Shown: in pieces, positions 26,301-38,279 of the stretch
Layout: each line of letters begins with the position of its first letter
Position numbering within the stretch: the stretch's first letter is position 1
Assembly: GCA_003864495.1 (NCBI GenBank)
Contig: ML133488.1
Location: 2,487,193-2,551,192 of the forward strand
Reading direction: 5' to 3'
DNA: 64,000 nt
DNA from: Nemopilema nomurai
Lineage: Eukaryota > Cnidaria > Scyphozoa > Rhizostomeae > Rhizostomatidae
Made by a program: the position numbers and the translations under genes
The notes under the pieces: generated by a model
The model's input: only the letters and a program-made list of their open reading frames with translations
Told to the model about the DNA's origin: nothing
Databases searched by the model: none

Positions 26301-29300
26301 CTGTTATTAAGTTTATCAACATGGAATTTTTGAAGCATGTGTCCTCTAAGAGATTTGCAAAGGTGTCATTCAATGTTTTGCAAGGGAGTTACAGCATTTT
26401 GATGGTCTTGCTGCATTGCTAGATAAATGCTGCTCTTGCCATTGCTATTTTTCATTGAGAATTAACTTGATTTAATATTATATCATCAAATACTTCTTTT
26501 CAGTTTCATTTTGTTGGTGATAGTGCTTGCTTTTTTGTGGAAGACAAAGAGGTAGCTGATGCACTAAGAAGTAAAAGTCACAAGATCACTGTTCGTGATG
26601 GCTCAAAGGTAGGCAAATCATGCTTTCCAGCATCTTATAGTAATTTTTGTTTTTGGCATTGAAAATCACTGCATGTTGTTTGTAGCAGTTTATTTTCATT
26701 TGATGTTTCTTTGTTGTTTTTTGTTTAGATTGTTATTCATACTCGTCCAAGTGCTCCACCAAGACAACATAAAGGAGGAAACATGGATGCACCACAGAAT
26801 GCCCCTCCTTCCAAGCCAGTTGATCCTGAGACAAAGAAAGTTCTTTTGGTATGTCTGATTAGAGATGTTCATTGGTTGTAGTACTTTTCACCAGTAAACT
26901 TTATTGCAAGTAGTGAATTTTAAACATTTTCAACAAGTTATAACAGTATCTTTAGGTCAGCCAAAGTAGTTTTACTTGATATCCTTTAACTTGTTGGAGA
27001 GCTTTTCATGCTGTCATATGATAGAAGTGCTTTGCTTTTCATCAAACTGCAAATCTTCTCCATAAATGTAACATTAATTTTCAAAATGTCTTTAAAAATC
27101 CTTTTCTTTACTTCTTTCCTGGGAAACTATTTGGGCAATTTTTGAAATCCATAATTCAACATTTAATTTGTTTTGATGCTAATTTTAAAGCACATACTTG
27201 CCAATGCACCAGTTGTGAAAATGGTGACCCCATCATTCATTGTGCTGCAGGCTATAATTTAACACTTTCTTCATTATACATAAGATGCATTTTATAAAGA
27301 GATGTTTCATACAGTATTTCTTTGGACCCTTATTTGACAGATGGTAGATAGCATGAAAGTGCATACTTACCCTATTCAGTTTTTCACATAGACTGCAAAT
27401 TGTGTGATTTTTCTGATTTGTGAATTGTTTGCAATTTTTCTTATAGAACTGCCTAGCACAAAGATTTATCAAAGAAAGTAATTCAATAAATTTGAGTCGG
27501 CTTCTAGAGGACCCAAGTAAGTCTTCCCTGTTTGTGCTTCATCCTAAACCAGTTGCTGTTGGATCAAAATATACCTTCCAATAGTTGAACAAGTAAAATA
27601 TTTTTATGGGCACTACCTGGCTGGCCATATCTGAAGATTGTAGATGTTGACTAGCTTTATGACTACATTAACTAGTCATCAAAGAGGCCTGCTTTCAGCT
27701 CAATTAAGTACACTCTTCTCATGACAAGTCTCTACAGTATTTAACGAGGCAGCCCTCCATTATCTTAAAAAAGGTCTTGCTTATTTTGTGATGTTGATCA
27801 ATTTCTTGGTGTTTCCAGTCCTGTCATCCAATAACATCCAACCCAATTTGAACAAACCATGGCTGATGTCCGCATTCCTTGACCTAATTCATAACATACA
27901 GCCAGAGGTTTGTAAAATACAATTTATTTGTTTCTTATGAAACTCTTTATTTTACTGATTTACCATTTCATTTTCAGAAATGTCTATAGCAAGTAGCAAG
28001 AAACTTTGCTAATATTGTTATGAATTTCACTTTGTTAGATGATTTTTGCACTTGGTTTTAGCCTTTTGATGTATATACGTGAATTTTTCTTTCCATTGAA
28101 CTCCCTGCATCCGACTTATGACTTCTGTCAATAAGAATCACCCTGTGTTTGGTGACATTTTCTTGGATCTTTTTCTTGGTATTATTTTCGAATCTTGCTT
28201 CCTTATAGCTGAGTGGGCTTGACCTTTCAAGCAACCGCTTACGCAACTTGGACATTTTACGATACACCCACGAAAAGCTGCTAAATTTGAAAGTGATTTC
28301 TCTGAAAGATAACGAGGTAAGACTTTAGTAGTTCTCTTAAGGAATTATTGTTTTCTTAACTTATTTGATGTATACCTTCGTTGTTGGAGCATGTCTCAAA
28401 GAAACAGTATTTGTGCCAGGTCTTAGCCAGTTTGATATCTGGTGTTGGTATTTAATTTTTTTTGTGGTGTAGATTAATTTAGGAGTTTTTGTGCCGTTTT
28501 TATTCTGGAACCTGAAGATAACACCTATTCTTAATGAAATTTGATTCTTGTAAGTTCACAAATGTTTGTAAGATTTTTCATAATTTTGCTATGTTATTTC
28601 GTAGCAGGTCTAATTGTTTTATTATATGATTATGTTAATTATATATGTTATTTTGCCCCTTTAGATCCAAAGCGTGGATGAACTAGAGAAACTGAAGTCC
28701 ATTAATTCGCTAACACATCTGCTTGTGGAAGGAAATCCGCTTTGTCTGAAGTACCAAAATAGTTTGGAATCTTTGAGACGGTAAGTCTACAGCTGATGGG
28801 TGGGTTCATAATTTCAAATTTCTTCTGAAAATATCAAGTATATACTTCATGCAATGACTTTTTCGGCATTCCGAAGGGAAGTTTATCACTCTTCTAATCG
28901 TATTTACAGTAATCGGAAATGTCTTTCCGCAATAATAGCAATAAAGCGATACTCGGAGTCTCTTCCCTCCTTCGTGCGAATGTGATAATCGCAATTCCAA
29001 CCAGGCTGATACACTCTAGCTTGTATGACTTTCTTTCCCTAGTGATGTTCAAAGGAAGCTCTCTTCACTGGAAATGCTGGTTTGTTTCTTTGTCTTTTGT
29101 GCTAAAAATGAAAATTTTGTCCTTTTCCCGGACATTGAAGTAAAACCAAACAGTGAATTTGCTAACATTAATTCAATCATTTTTTGCAAGAAATCTGCTC
29201 AAGAAAGCTCTAGATCTTCGTCAATTTTTTAGCTTATGCTTTTCATTTTTTACATGTGAATTTCTGCATCAAAGCAAATGACAAGCAGTGAGTTTGTATC

Positions 29301-32300
29301 CCACTGTAGGGCATGTTTTAAAATATAAGCCTATTTCGTTATGGATTTCCACACACTAGAAAAGGTTAAGGTAATAACGTTGTTAAACGATGCTCATTAT
29401 TTTAGGTTGTTTTCATACCTTCTTATTAGGGCATGAACCTAAAATGTCGCTTATTAAATCACCGAATCAACAGCCTTTACTGGGTATAGTTTGTATTGAA
29501 AATTATTGAAAGCTTTTGTTTTCATTTTTCAGGATGGTACCAAGCTGCCCCCGCCAATTTCTTTTGATCTTCCAAAAGCAGCCTCGTTGCCGCCACCGCA
29601 GGTTTCTGCCTCCATTGCATTTTGTTTCGATTTGCAGTTTTGTTTGCTTCTATAGTACGACTCGTTAGTCAACATTGTCCTCTATTGTCTTTCATACCAC
29701 GTTTCTTAATTGAGTTTTTAATCTTAGTTTAGCCAGTCTTTGCACGCGATTTTGAAAATAATGTTTCCATTCACCCTGCCTCTCTTGCACTTTCCAATTA
29801 CAACTGTTTCTAAATTTGAAAGTAAGAGACGCATAGTTTCTGTTTTTTCCAAAACTTCCAAAAGGTTTCCCATTAGTGCTGTGGTGCTAGTTTACAATAT
29901 TTAGCATATACTGAGAACACCTTTTCCTTCTTAGGAAAACTATGCACCATTGAAACCAGACACGCAGCAGAAGATCACACAGTTTGTCAGCGAGTACGCA
30001 AAATGGCCGGCTCGCTGTGCTAATGCTTCTTTTAATTTGCTTGTTTAACTTCAGAATTGTCAATTCATATCGAAATTCTTTGCATGTACTGCAATGGCAG
30101 CTATCTTGCATGAAAACAGGCATCACAATGAATTTCCCTTATCTAAACCAACGGTAAGATATTTCGTTTCACATCGTCTGGTGTAAAGGGAGCTCTATGG
30201 GGGGAATGGGCAGGTGTGGCAAGGTGCAATGTTTTCACACTGCTTCAGTGAACTGAAATATTCCCAATGATTTAGGCCACTTTGGGCAGAGTGAACAAGA
30301 TTGTCATTAGGCAGATTGTCAGCGCCGTCTTCCAGCTATGAAGAGGTCATCGCAAACAAATGAACCCATAATGCCAGCTACAGACCCCCCCCCACTTAAA
30401 TTTAAATTGTTCAATGTTGAGGAGGGATTATGCGAAAAATGAATAGGCCCTTGCCTTAATCCTTTGCTAATTACCCCGTGTTTATAACTGTTTTCTGCCC
30501 TCTACAATATAAGCAAAAACCTGCATTCTCCACTTGTCCTAGCCTAGATGCTGTTTTTCTTTGTAAGTCTCATCTTTTCCCTGCTACTGGCGAGTTTTAG
30601 TGGTGCTGACTTGATCAATCACTCATATGTTGTGGTTTCGGCTTAGGCCAAGTGAAGCCAATAAGGGCCATTTGATGAAATAAAGCCCGGCTCACTTGTT
30701 GTCTAGTAGCAGAGGAGAGTCGCAGGCTGCCCATGGTCTTGATGACACCCTGCTATCAAAATTTGTCAGTAGTGTTGACTCAACTGAATTCAGCCACGAT
30801 CACCTGATTACGACGCCACGATCACCTGATCACGACGCCACGATCACCTGATCACGACGCCACGCCCCTTCTCTCTGACATGCTAGTATGCTACTTTCTC
30901 ATCTTCTCCAGTTTTTTCGGGCTTTCCTCTCTTCTCCCTGGCCTGTTTTGTACTACAACGCCACCTCTTTGTCGTTTAAGGAAGCCCCAGAGCCTTTGAA
31001 ATGAGAATTCCTTATCCTGGCAGTTTACCTCTCGAATGCGATGCCTCTATTCAAAGTTGTTGGCGGTGGCATTTATGCTTAGTGAATCAGATCAACTAAT
31101 CGCATGATCGCAGAGATCAACTTTAAAGTTTTGTCACCAGTAGATCATGTTTGTGCGACCGAAAACCTTGTCATCAGTATTTTCTTTATCTGTCCAAGGT
31201 ATGACATCTTCCTTTTTCCAGTCAATGTGAAACGATGTCTTTGACCCGGGGGAACATTTGCGTGATCCGAACTTTACTTATCCATGACCTGGAAGTCCTT
31301 CATCTTTACCTTAAAGTGCGTTTTCTGGTTAGATAATTTTTGATCCCCTCAATCGTCAATTTGGAAACCTTGATCCAAGACATTTGATTCTTAGTTTCAT
31401 TGTTTTCTAGCACTTGAGCTTGAACTTGAACTTAGAGCTTGAACTTAGAGGCCTTGGCCCTTAATCCTTGATACTAAAATCTAACCACCCTTGCTATATA
31501 TGCATGTGGTGGGGAAACAACCGCCAAACCTCTTCTATCGTTTGCAGGTACTTTCGATTGTATGACCAGGATGATCGCCAAGGCTTACTTGAGCTTTACC
31601 ACGACCAGGTAAGACACGGTAGTATTCAAATCAGCACAACATTGTATGACGTCTTCGTTTTGTTTCTATCAATCTTTGCAAACATTTCTTATTTTTCTTT
31701 TTAGCTTGACCCCATGTTTGGGGAGCCCTTAAAAAGATTATCATCTTTTTAAAAGATAATTCATATTCATACTAACACCTTATGTGAATGAATGTGGATA
31801 TTTCAAATCAGAATGGCCCCCTTGTTTCTTGTAGGCCTCATTTTCTCTCAGTGTAAACACCAACGTTTTCTCGAAGGATTACGGCCGTGAACGGTGAGTA
31901 AGATATTTGGCTATCTTAGAGATTTCTGATATTGGTTTCCTGCTGGTGTTCGCCTCCGTACTGCCGTTTATTCTACTGAGTAAAACCAATTATCCTCTCC
32001 CACGCAGCCAACAGCCACTCAATGAGTATTTCCAATTCAGTAGAAACCTGAAGCGTTTACGAGACAGAGGTGGGTACACAATGCATTCTAACAAAGCTCG
32101 ACCTTTGATCTTTGATCTTGGGTTGATTTCTCATTATGCGCTTTGTCTTTATGCTCCACATAAGAGTTAGTATTCATGATCGTGTCGTTGTACTCGAAAA
32201 TAGGTTAGCTCAGCAACAAATTTTTTGTTGAACTATTACATTTAATCGTCGTGTGATGTTATGAAGAATATAGGGTTAAAAACTAATCAAGCGTTGTTGC

Positions 32301-35300
32301 CTAATTCCCGTTGCCCACTATGAAAGATTTTTCGGATTCTTTTTAACACTGTTGCCATCAATTTTACGTTTTACCCTTGACCTGACATTTGACCTTTGAA
32401 CCCATAGATTGACTTTTTGATGTTTTTCTTGCTATCCAAAAACAGCAAAGAGATCCACTTTGATAAAGCACACTAAACTGTCCACTGTTGCGTTTCTCAA
32501 CGAACTGCCAAAATCAAAACATGATTTGTCGTCATTTGCCGTTGATGTCGTCATCGAAACGGTAAGGATGCAAGTTTGTTTTTTATAATGCCGTTCGGTT
32601 GCCTTTGCTGGCTTGTTTCTGATAGTCTGCAACGAAGCAGGCTGAACGCTGTAGCTTTCAACAGATGATCTGTATCTGAGATGATTTTTTAATGGGCCTA
32701 AATTCTGTTGACGAACTGAACTATTTCAACTTTTCCATCATTATTTAAATTGAAAAAATGAAAACTTTTCAGAAGAAGGATGCTTTAATAAAGGTGGTAG
32801 TTTATGTGAAATGAATGGTGGTAACTGAGAATGTATCGTAGATTCGTATTTTATATTCCACAGAAGCTAGAATCCAAGATGTGTGCCTTCTATTGCCCAT
32901 TTCGATATCTTTTTTACATTCTATTGCCTATTACCGATCCAGATTTTCCAAAACGTATCATATTTTTTCAAAATCCTTTCTAGAGTAAATTTGTATGCTT
33001 CATCATTCGAGGACATTTTTCTGAAGGTAGGCGATACATCTTGTTCACTCCATTCCTTTATTTTCCAAAAGTTATTATGTGGAGGAATGTCACCATCTGG
33101 AGCTCCGAAACCCAACTAGTTGGATCGGAAGAATTTGACACACAAATAGACAATGCATGATTTTCGTTGGGTTGCTTCACGGAACCAAAAACCGCCAGCA
33201 TTTTACTCAGTCCCATTGGAGTGACACATTAAATTTGTGACCATGCCTTGTTGGGTCACGTCAGACTTATTAAAGTGACAAAAGGTATTTGATACCATCC
33301 ACTGAAACCAAGTCAGCTTTTCTTTGATGATCTTTGAGGACATTCATCAGAGCCAGTTGTGCTATGTTTTATCGTTATATTAAAGAGACTGAAAATAGCA
33401 AAACCTACCTATATGCATATAGACAAGTTAATTGTTTCTCAATTTTGCCCTATTTGAAAATACGTGGCCGTGGAATGCAATGATGTAGTTGGGGTTGAAT
33501 TAGGTTAATTTAGCGCGTTTCCTTTGCAGGTGAAACGCGTGATACCCCGCGGGCATTCTCCAGGACCTTCTTACTGCTGTTGTCTCCAAGGTTTCTATTC
33601 TAAATTTACTTCTATAGATTTTCTCAACATTGCCTCACCATCGATTGTTTCACCGTATGAGAATATATATATATATATATATAACACGTTAAACCCCTAA
33701 TATCACGTCTCATATCAAAAACTTTAGCATCAACATGTTTTTGTTACTTTATCACCTATACACCTTCTCGTTATCATCTGAAGGATGTTAATAATTCCTA
33801 GTAATAATTTTCTTTCTAGTTTAACCTTTGCAAGTGCATCTTTGACTGCTATTTTTGTATGCCTGCAAAATAATTTCTTATTGCGTAGCTAGTAGAGAGG
33901 ACCCTGGGGAAGATTAGTTATTAAGGCTAACCAGGTTTATCCTCTGTAAATAAAGTTTATCTATCTATCTATCTATGCAGTTATGTTCTCGAAGCGAAGT
34001 GTAATAACCAATAACTTTGTAATTAGGTTGTATAAACCATAGGGTTGTATCGGACTTTGTATGATTGTAAGGGTGCTTTTATGTGATCATACGAAATGTT
34101 CTTTTCCAGTATAAAAATAATGAATGACCAGCTGCATATTAGAAATCCTATTAAAGAAATCATCCAGGTAAATTCACTTTGCAATAGTAAAGTACTTTGT
34201 TTTTCCATGCAAAAATTATGTCCCGCTGTTTCTTGATTTGTAAAATTATATAATGCGAAACATTTGTTCACAAATATTAACTCTTTTTTGGTTATTTATT
34301 CTCTTTTCCAATACAGTTTTCATACCATTTCCATAAACTTCCTCTTCAATTATTTTTAGTTTACGTTGCCGTGCTTCAATTGATCCTGGCCCTTCATCGG
34401 CGATGCAATAAACTCTTTACCTGCAGCATGGTCTGCCAGTTTAAATTTCCAGTTGTCGATTATTGTTCAGGTTTCTTTGTTCTCCGATGTAATTATATAA
34501 ATGTTGTCTAGGGAACGCCAACCGACACATCAACATCAACAGCTGTTAGGCCTCCTGAAAGTGTCGCCTTGTCAAGCGAGGTGTGTTTTGTTTCAGTATC
34601 ACATCATTCTGTGCACTGCTAAATGCCAATAGTGACATGTGAATAGTGTTACTTTAGATCCAAGCATTTCCATTTCAAAAACTTTGAGTATTAAATATTA
34701 CATAACAAAAATATACGTTTAAAGAACCTGTGAAAAATCTTTGGCTGCAGATGTTTTACCAGGCTCCCTATGGTTTTGTTGCGCTGCTACCTGAAGCTGT
34801 TGTACGCACTTTGAGTCGTGTGTGTGGTACGGTACTTCTCTAGCATTAGTCATTCAAATTGGTATAGGTACTAATACTTTCAAAAGCAATCTTCTAAATA
34901 TCAACTAAAAAACCTCACTTTTGATAAGCTCACTGTTTGCAATGCACGCAAATGAGGTACCTTGTTTAATTGGCACGTCACGCATTTTGTACCATTGCAG
35001 CAACAAGAGCTTGTCAAAAAGTTTTCCGAAGCAAGCAAAATGAATTGGGATTTCAGCCTCAAGTAAGTACACTATGCGTTGTTTGGCGTGGGTAGATTTT
35101 GGTCATCATCGGATCTCATAAAATTTGATGCCTAGTTTCTGTCGCTTAACTGTGGTCAATGTTTAATTTTCAAAGGTGCTTGCAACTGAATAACTGGGAC
35201 TTCCTGAAATCAGGCCAGGATTTCACAAGACTGCAGGTATGCTCCCTTTAGATCTATCGAGATTCAAGTTTAACTGCGACGTGGAGAGAGAAGAGAAATA

Positions 35301-35639
35301 ATTACTATCAACTTTTGCATATTTCTGACGATTGCCTGTTCTGAAGAGTATCTGGCGAAAAAGATTATTTAAATAGGTTAATTATGGTTCTGTTGTGCCG
35401 TACCATTTAATTAATCTAATTATTTAATGACATTTTTGGCTTAGGATGAAGAAGGGAAAATATCTCACTCCAGATTTTTAAGTCATAAATATAGCGCTCA
35501 GCTCATTCGCACTTTATCTTCATAGCTGTTTTCCTCCCATGTCTTTGAACACGTTATTTTCCATGAATTGAAGCTGACTTTCTAACAACATCTATTTTAG
35601 CAACAAGGAGGTATACCACCAGAAGCTTTCAAAAGATAA
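23329..35639 (+). CDS. nxf1: Nuclear RNA export factor 1 (TAP)
   Basis: Bulk mRNA export receptor; with NXT1 it carries mRNPs through the nuclear pore. Twenty-four coding exons give 642 residues (human about 619): 23329-23503, 24239-24347, 24744-24840, 26212-26295, 26504-26608, 26729-26848, 27447-27516, 27819-27907, 28209-28316, 28665-28780, 29043-29079, 29533-29601, 29935-29993, 31548-31608, 31835-31893, 32008-32069, 32446-32561, 32984-33026, 33530-33590, 34110-34167, 34512-34580, 35001-35062, 35176-35236, 35601-35639. All phases agree. Domains: Arg/Gly-rich RNA-binding N-terminus (RGRGRGGRG) to about residue 115; RRM-like fold about 120-200 (WFKIT, FHFVGDSACFFVED); LRR region about 225-370 (LSGLDLSSNRLRNLD, LVEGNPL); NTF2-like domain about 395-565, which binds NXT1 (DTPRAFSRTFLLLL); UBA-like C-terminus about 590-642 (QQELVKKFSEASKMNWDF), which contacts FG-nucleoporins. 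The exon 1 donor is gttggt: the stronger-looking gtaata 7 bp later would put a stop into exon 2. Introns hold a SINE, a MITE and simple repeats but no other gene. Confidence 0.95.
25393..25572 (+). mobile_element. tRNA-derived SINE with 21-bp target-site duplication
   Basis: A roughly 138-bp insert (25414-25551) is flanked by identical copies of an AT-rich 21-mer (25393-25413 and 25552-25572), as expected of target-site duplications. Inside is a pol III promoter pair: A box TGGCCCAGTGG at 25447-25457 and B box AGTTTGATTCC at 25490-25500, spaced as in tRNA genes. The B box is slightly decayed and a cloverleaf is not obvious, so a functional tRNA is unlikely. It lies in nxf1 intron 3. Confidence 0.65.
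25555..25612. repeat. AT-dinucleotide palindrome
   Basis: TTTGAATGAATATAT at the left and ATATATTCATTCAAA at the right enclose alternating AT sequence, forming a near-perfect palindrome of about 55 bp that could extrude as a hairpin. It abuts the SINE's right target duplication and precedes the 49-bp inverted-repeat element. Confidence 0.55.
25645..25801. mobile_element. Short foldback MITE, 49-bp arms
   Basis: Arms 25645-25693 and 25753-25801 are inverted copies (48 of 49 bases) around a 59-bp loop; landmarks are tttcgtaagacgtttcgctt in the left arm and its complement in the right. There is no coding capacity. It fits a non-autonomous terminal-inverted-repeat element or a stable hairpin, sitting in nxf1 intron 3 beside the SINE and AT palindrome. 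Confidence 0.7.
30795..30860. repeat. Three tandem 22-bp units
   Basis: cacgatcacctgatcacgac plus gc is repeated three times (30795-30816, 30817-30838, 30839-30860); the first unit has one mismatch (gattac). The unit contains the palindromic TGATCA. It is in nxf1 intron 13; no role is evident. Confidence 0.85.
33660..33683. repeat. (AT)n microsatellite
   Basis: An uninterrupted TA-dinucleotide run in the nxf1 intron between the exons ending at 33590 and starting at 34110. Confidence 0.85.
33880..33978 (+). mobile_element. Possible LINE 3' tail ending in TCTA repeats
   Basis: A short segment ends taaataaagttta followed by four to five TATC/TCTA repeats (33958-33977). L2/CR1-type retrotransposons often end in such short 3' microsatellites, but no protein-coding part is visible, so this is a weak call. 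Confidence 0.35.
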
Positions 35640-36641
35640 AAACGAGGAACTTTGCATGAATCACGGCTACATGCTCTGATTTGTAATAATGTATTAGGGA
35701 TTTTGAAACACTAGCTAATGTCTGTAATTGTGATTTGACTAAATTCCACGATTTTGTTCATATTTTAAACTTTTCCCGTCATTTCATTTTAGTTGAGGCA
35801 AAATTATCTTCCTGCACTTCTTTCGTTCATTCGAAGTTTCAATAATAAAGCAAAGGCTGTTAATATTATGCTGTGATTAGACCAACCCACTAAGGCTAGA
35901 AATTGGTTGGTGTAACACATTCAACTTATGTAGCTGCAATACACACCTCTAGGCATTCCGTAGGCATTGATCCTTTCCGTAGGCATTGATCCTTTCCCTG
36001 GCCAATACTCCTTTAAGTATTAAATCAGGTTTTGAAGCAACGCTATTTTTATCTTGGCCTGGTTCAGGCGTGATGTCCTTTTCTTGACGAGCCTAAAGTC
36101 TCTACCATTTGAAGTGATGTCCCTATCAACTTGAATAAAAGAACCTGATTTTCTCTTTCTTTGTATTTTTATTTCAGCTTTTATAGGCAAAATATGATTA
36201 GCTTTATTGTGGTTGTCAAACCAAGAAAAAATTTGTATTGGTTCTTCAGGCTATCAAAATAAGGCTTTTTATTTGGAATTTGCCCCGAGTTTTAAAATTA
36301 GTGTTTCTTTTCAAAATCTTATCTGTAGGTAGCAATTCTTTCGTTGATGCAACCCGACTACGTGTACAAAAAAACAAGCAATTATTCAAAAAAATCCAAA
36401 TCTAAAAAATCAATTACGGCATAATACAGTTAGAAATAGTTCATTTCATGCAAGAGGGAAAGGCACAGAATAGCAAATGAACATCAGGAATCTTTATAGA
36501 GCCTCTGATGTTGGAACTTTTATCAAAACGTGGCTGAATATATTTCAAATATATTTTCATGCACTACACTGTATCTAGAACTCGTAGCGCGGATGCGTTC
36601 GCCTTGGAACTCTCCAACAAACGCAGAACGAGCACGTGACT
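35640..36641. other. nxf1 / sulfatase convergent 3' intergenic region
   Basis: No coding sequence is seen. Contents: nxf1 polyadenylation candidate AATAAA at 35844-35849; a 20-bp direct duplication (ccgtaggcattgatcctttc) near 35958-35997; and a minus-strand AATAAA (TTTATT on plus) at 36268-36273 that could serve the sulfatase gene. Confidence 0.5.
35844..35849 (+). terminator. Candidate polyadenylation signal of nxf1
   Basis: AATAAA about 205 bp after the nxf1 stop codon (35637-35639), the first canonical hexamer on this strand. Confidence 0.5.
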
Positions 36642-38279
36642 TCAAGTGGAGAACGGGCCCCATGCCTTTTCCTTCCGCGCCTCCTCAACGGCTTTGTGAT
36701 TGCATTTGTAGGTTGCATCGTAAGGAACCTTCGTCTCATTGTACTTGCTGATAATGCGTAGCAATTCTGCAACAACATCAGGCCGCTGCGCGCTCAGATT
36801 GTGGTGCTCACCCATGTCTTGTGATATATCATAAAGGCCGTTCTGAATACGAGGCAAATTGGAATCCAGCAAATATCCGTTGAACTTCTTAGGGTCCAGA
36901 GGCCTATCAGTCACATTGCCAGCTTGTCTCCCTGTGCACTCGGGCGGCTCTAGCCAACCCATGTCTAGCTCAGATATCAACTTCCATTTGCCTTTCCTTA
37001 CCGAGTAGCTATGGCTGTTTATGTTATGGACAATGTGTTCCCTTTTGGACGTGCGACCCAACTCCGAGACAGCCTGCCACACATCGACTCCATCGAGTGC
37101 AGAATGCTCTTCACTCCTATTTGCTTTGCTTGGTGAAAATTCCTTATGCTCGCCGTCCGTAGTGAATGCTAACACAGTTTCACTTGAAGTCGAGTGTAGG
37201 CCTGACCACCTACGGCCTCTCGAACTGTGCTTCTTAGCGAGGTTTAAAAGAGTTGGAAACCAATCCGAAACATGGACAAGTGAATCGGACTTAAATCCTG
37301 TTCTTTTCAGAAACCCACCGCTCAGAAATGAGACCGATTTGATTCCTCCTTCCCACAGCGTACCCTTGGCACCCCTCAGCGGCCAGTTGTACCCGGCAAA
37401 GCTGGGATTTCCCCCATTGTCCGACAAGAATAGAAGCAGGGTGTTGTTCCACAAGCCCCTATCGACGAGGGCATCCGTCAACAGGCCCATCGAATTATCC
37501 AAGTAAGAAGCCATCCCAGCATAAGTCTGGCGATCTTTGTCTTTAATATGGCTGTACATTGATGAATATTTCCTCGGAACTTGTAGAGGATCGTGGACAT
37601 TCTGATATGACATTACTAGAAACAGCGGCTCATTCTTGTTATGATCCTCTATAAACTTCACGGCTTCTTCGTCAAATATCTTCGCGCTATATTCTCCCTG
37701 CCTGTCTCTGACAATCCTTTCTTGGTCTCTGAAATCCAAGAAACTTGCATCTTTCTTTACCTTTTTGCACCGGTGGGCAGTTTGATTATGCAAGTAATAA
37801 TCAATCGCTCCTGAGTAAAATCCATAAAACCTGTCAAATCCTCGCCTCGTTGGTAGAAAACCCGGCTTTGAAGATCCCAAATGCCATTTCCCGAACAGCG
37901 CAGTTTTGTATCCGAGCCCCTTCAACTTCTCAGAGAGCAAAGTTTCGGTCAATGGGAGGCCTTTGTCTTCATCAGGCGAAAAGACGTTTTCGTTCAAGCC
38001 GGCTCCTAAATGAATTGGATACTTTCCCGTAAGCAGACTTGCCCTTGACGGCGAGCAAAGGGGCTGTACATAATGGTTAGTCAATATGATTCCTCGGCGC
38101 GCTAGTTCGTCGATATTAGGGGTTTTTACGGCCGACAATTCTTGGTAACCGAGATCGGACCAGCCAAGGTCATCTGCAATAGCTATGACGATGTGTAGTG
38201 GAAGTCTGTTCGCCTCGACACAGCTCCAAAGCAGCAGGAGCCAGAGCCTATGGCACATCCTCATGGTCGTGTACTCCAT
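36642..38279 (-). CDS. Secreted/lysosomal arylsulfatase (ARSB/ARSI/ARSJ-like), single exon
   Basis: A complete, uninterrupted 545-residue type I sulfatase that hydrolyses sulfate esters, probably on glycosaminoglycans or other sulfated glycans in lysosome or matrix. A hydrophobic stretch (LWLLLLWSC) near residues 12-20 is a signal peptide; Met6 or Met8 are alternative starts. Active-site residues are present: metal ligands D36-D37 (IADDLGW), the formylglycine cysteine C75 in CSPSRASLLTG with R79, K131/H133 in GKWHLG, H229 in NVHD, D287-N288 in SDNGG and K305 in RGAKGTLWEGG. N-glycosylation sequons occur (NQT, NNT, NVT, NLS). These motifs and GYNWPLRGAKGTLWEGG are typical of the arylsulfatase B subgroup, so N-acetylgalactosamine-4-sulfatase activity is possible, but substrate cannot be read from sequence. 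Nothing is missing or truncated. A single exon among 22- to 24-exon neighbours hints at a retrocopied or lineage-expanded family member. Plus-strand open frames in this interval are antisense shadows. Confidence 0.95.
   Translation of the reverse strand: MEYTTMRMCHRLWLLLLWSCVEANRLPLHIVIAIADDLGWSDLGYQELSAVKTPNIDELARRGIILTNHYVQPLCSPSRASLLTGKYPIHLGAGLNENVFSPDEDKGLPLTETLLSEKLKGLGYKTALFGKWHLGSSKPGFLPTRRGFDRFYGFYSGAIDYYLHNQTAHRCKKVKKDASFLDFRDQERIVRDRQGEYSAKIFDEEAVKFIEDHNKNEPLFLVMSYQNVHDPLQVPRKYSSMYSHIKDKDRQTYAGMASYLDNSMGLLTDALVDRGLWNNTLLLFLSDNGGNPSFAGYNWPLRGAKGTLWEGGIKSVSFLSGGFLKRTGFKSDSLVHVSDWFPTLLNLAKKHSSRGRRWSGLHSTSSETVLAFTTDGEHKEFSPSKANRSEEHSALDGVDVWQAVSELGRTSKREHIVHNINSHSYSVRKGKWKLISELDMGWLEPPECTGRQAGNVTDRPLDPKKFNGYLLDSNLPRIQNGLYDISQDMGEHHNLSAQRPDVVAELLRIISKYNETKVPYDATYKCNHKAVEEARKEKAWGPFST

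Noticed and set aside
32769..32820. Candidate nxf1 exon after cttttcag (GCFNKGGSLCEMNG)
   Set aside because: Its phase does not fit the preceding exon, its in-phase frame stops at TGA, and 32984-33026 gives the expected NTF2-domain sequence with correct phases.
32921..33115. Minus-strand 64-codon open frame
   Set aside because: It overlaps nxf1 exon 32984-33026, whose plus-strand translation (SKFVCFIIRGHFSEG) joins in phase with both neighbouring NTF2-domain exons; the minus frame has no support.
34751..34803. Possible extra nxf1 exon after ggctgcag
   Set aside because: It has no suitable donor, and the flanking exons already join without a gap into the UBA-like domain (ALSSEQQELVKKF).
37021..37506. 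Plus-strand 161-codon open frame
   Set aside because: It is antisense to the catalytic core of the sulfatase, which carries all family motifs; the plus frame resembles nothing and has no start context or splice support.
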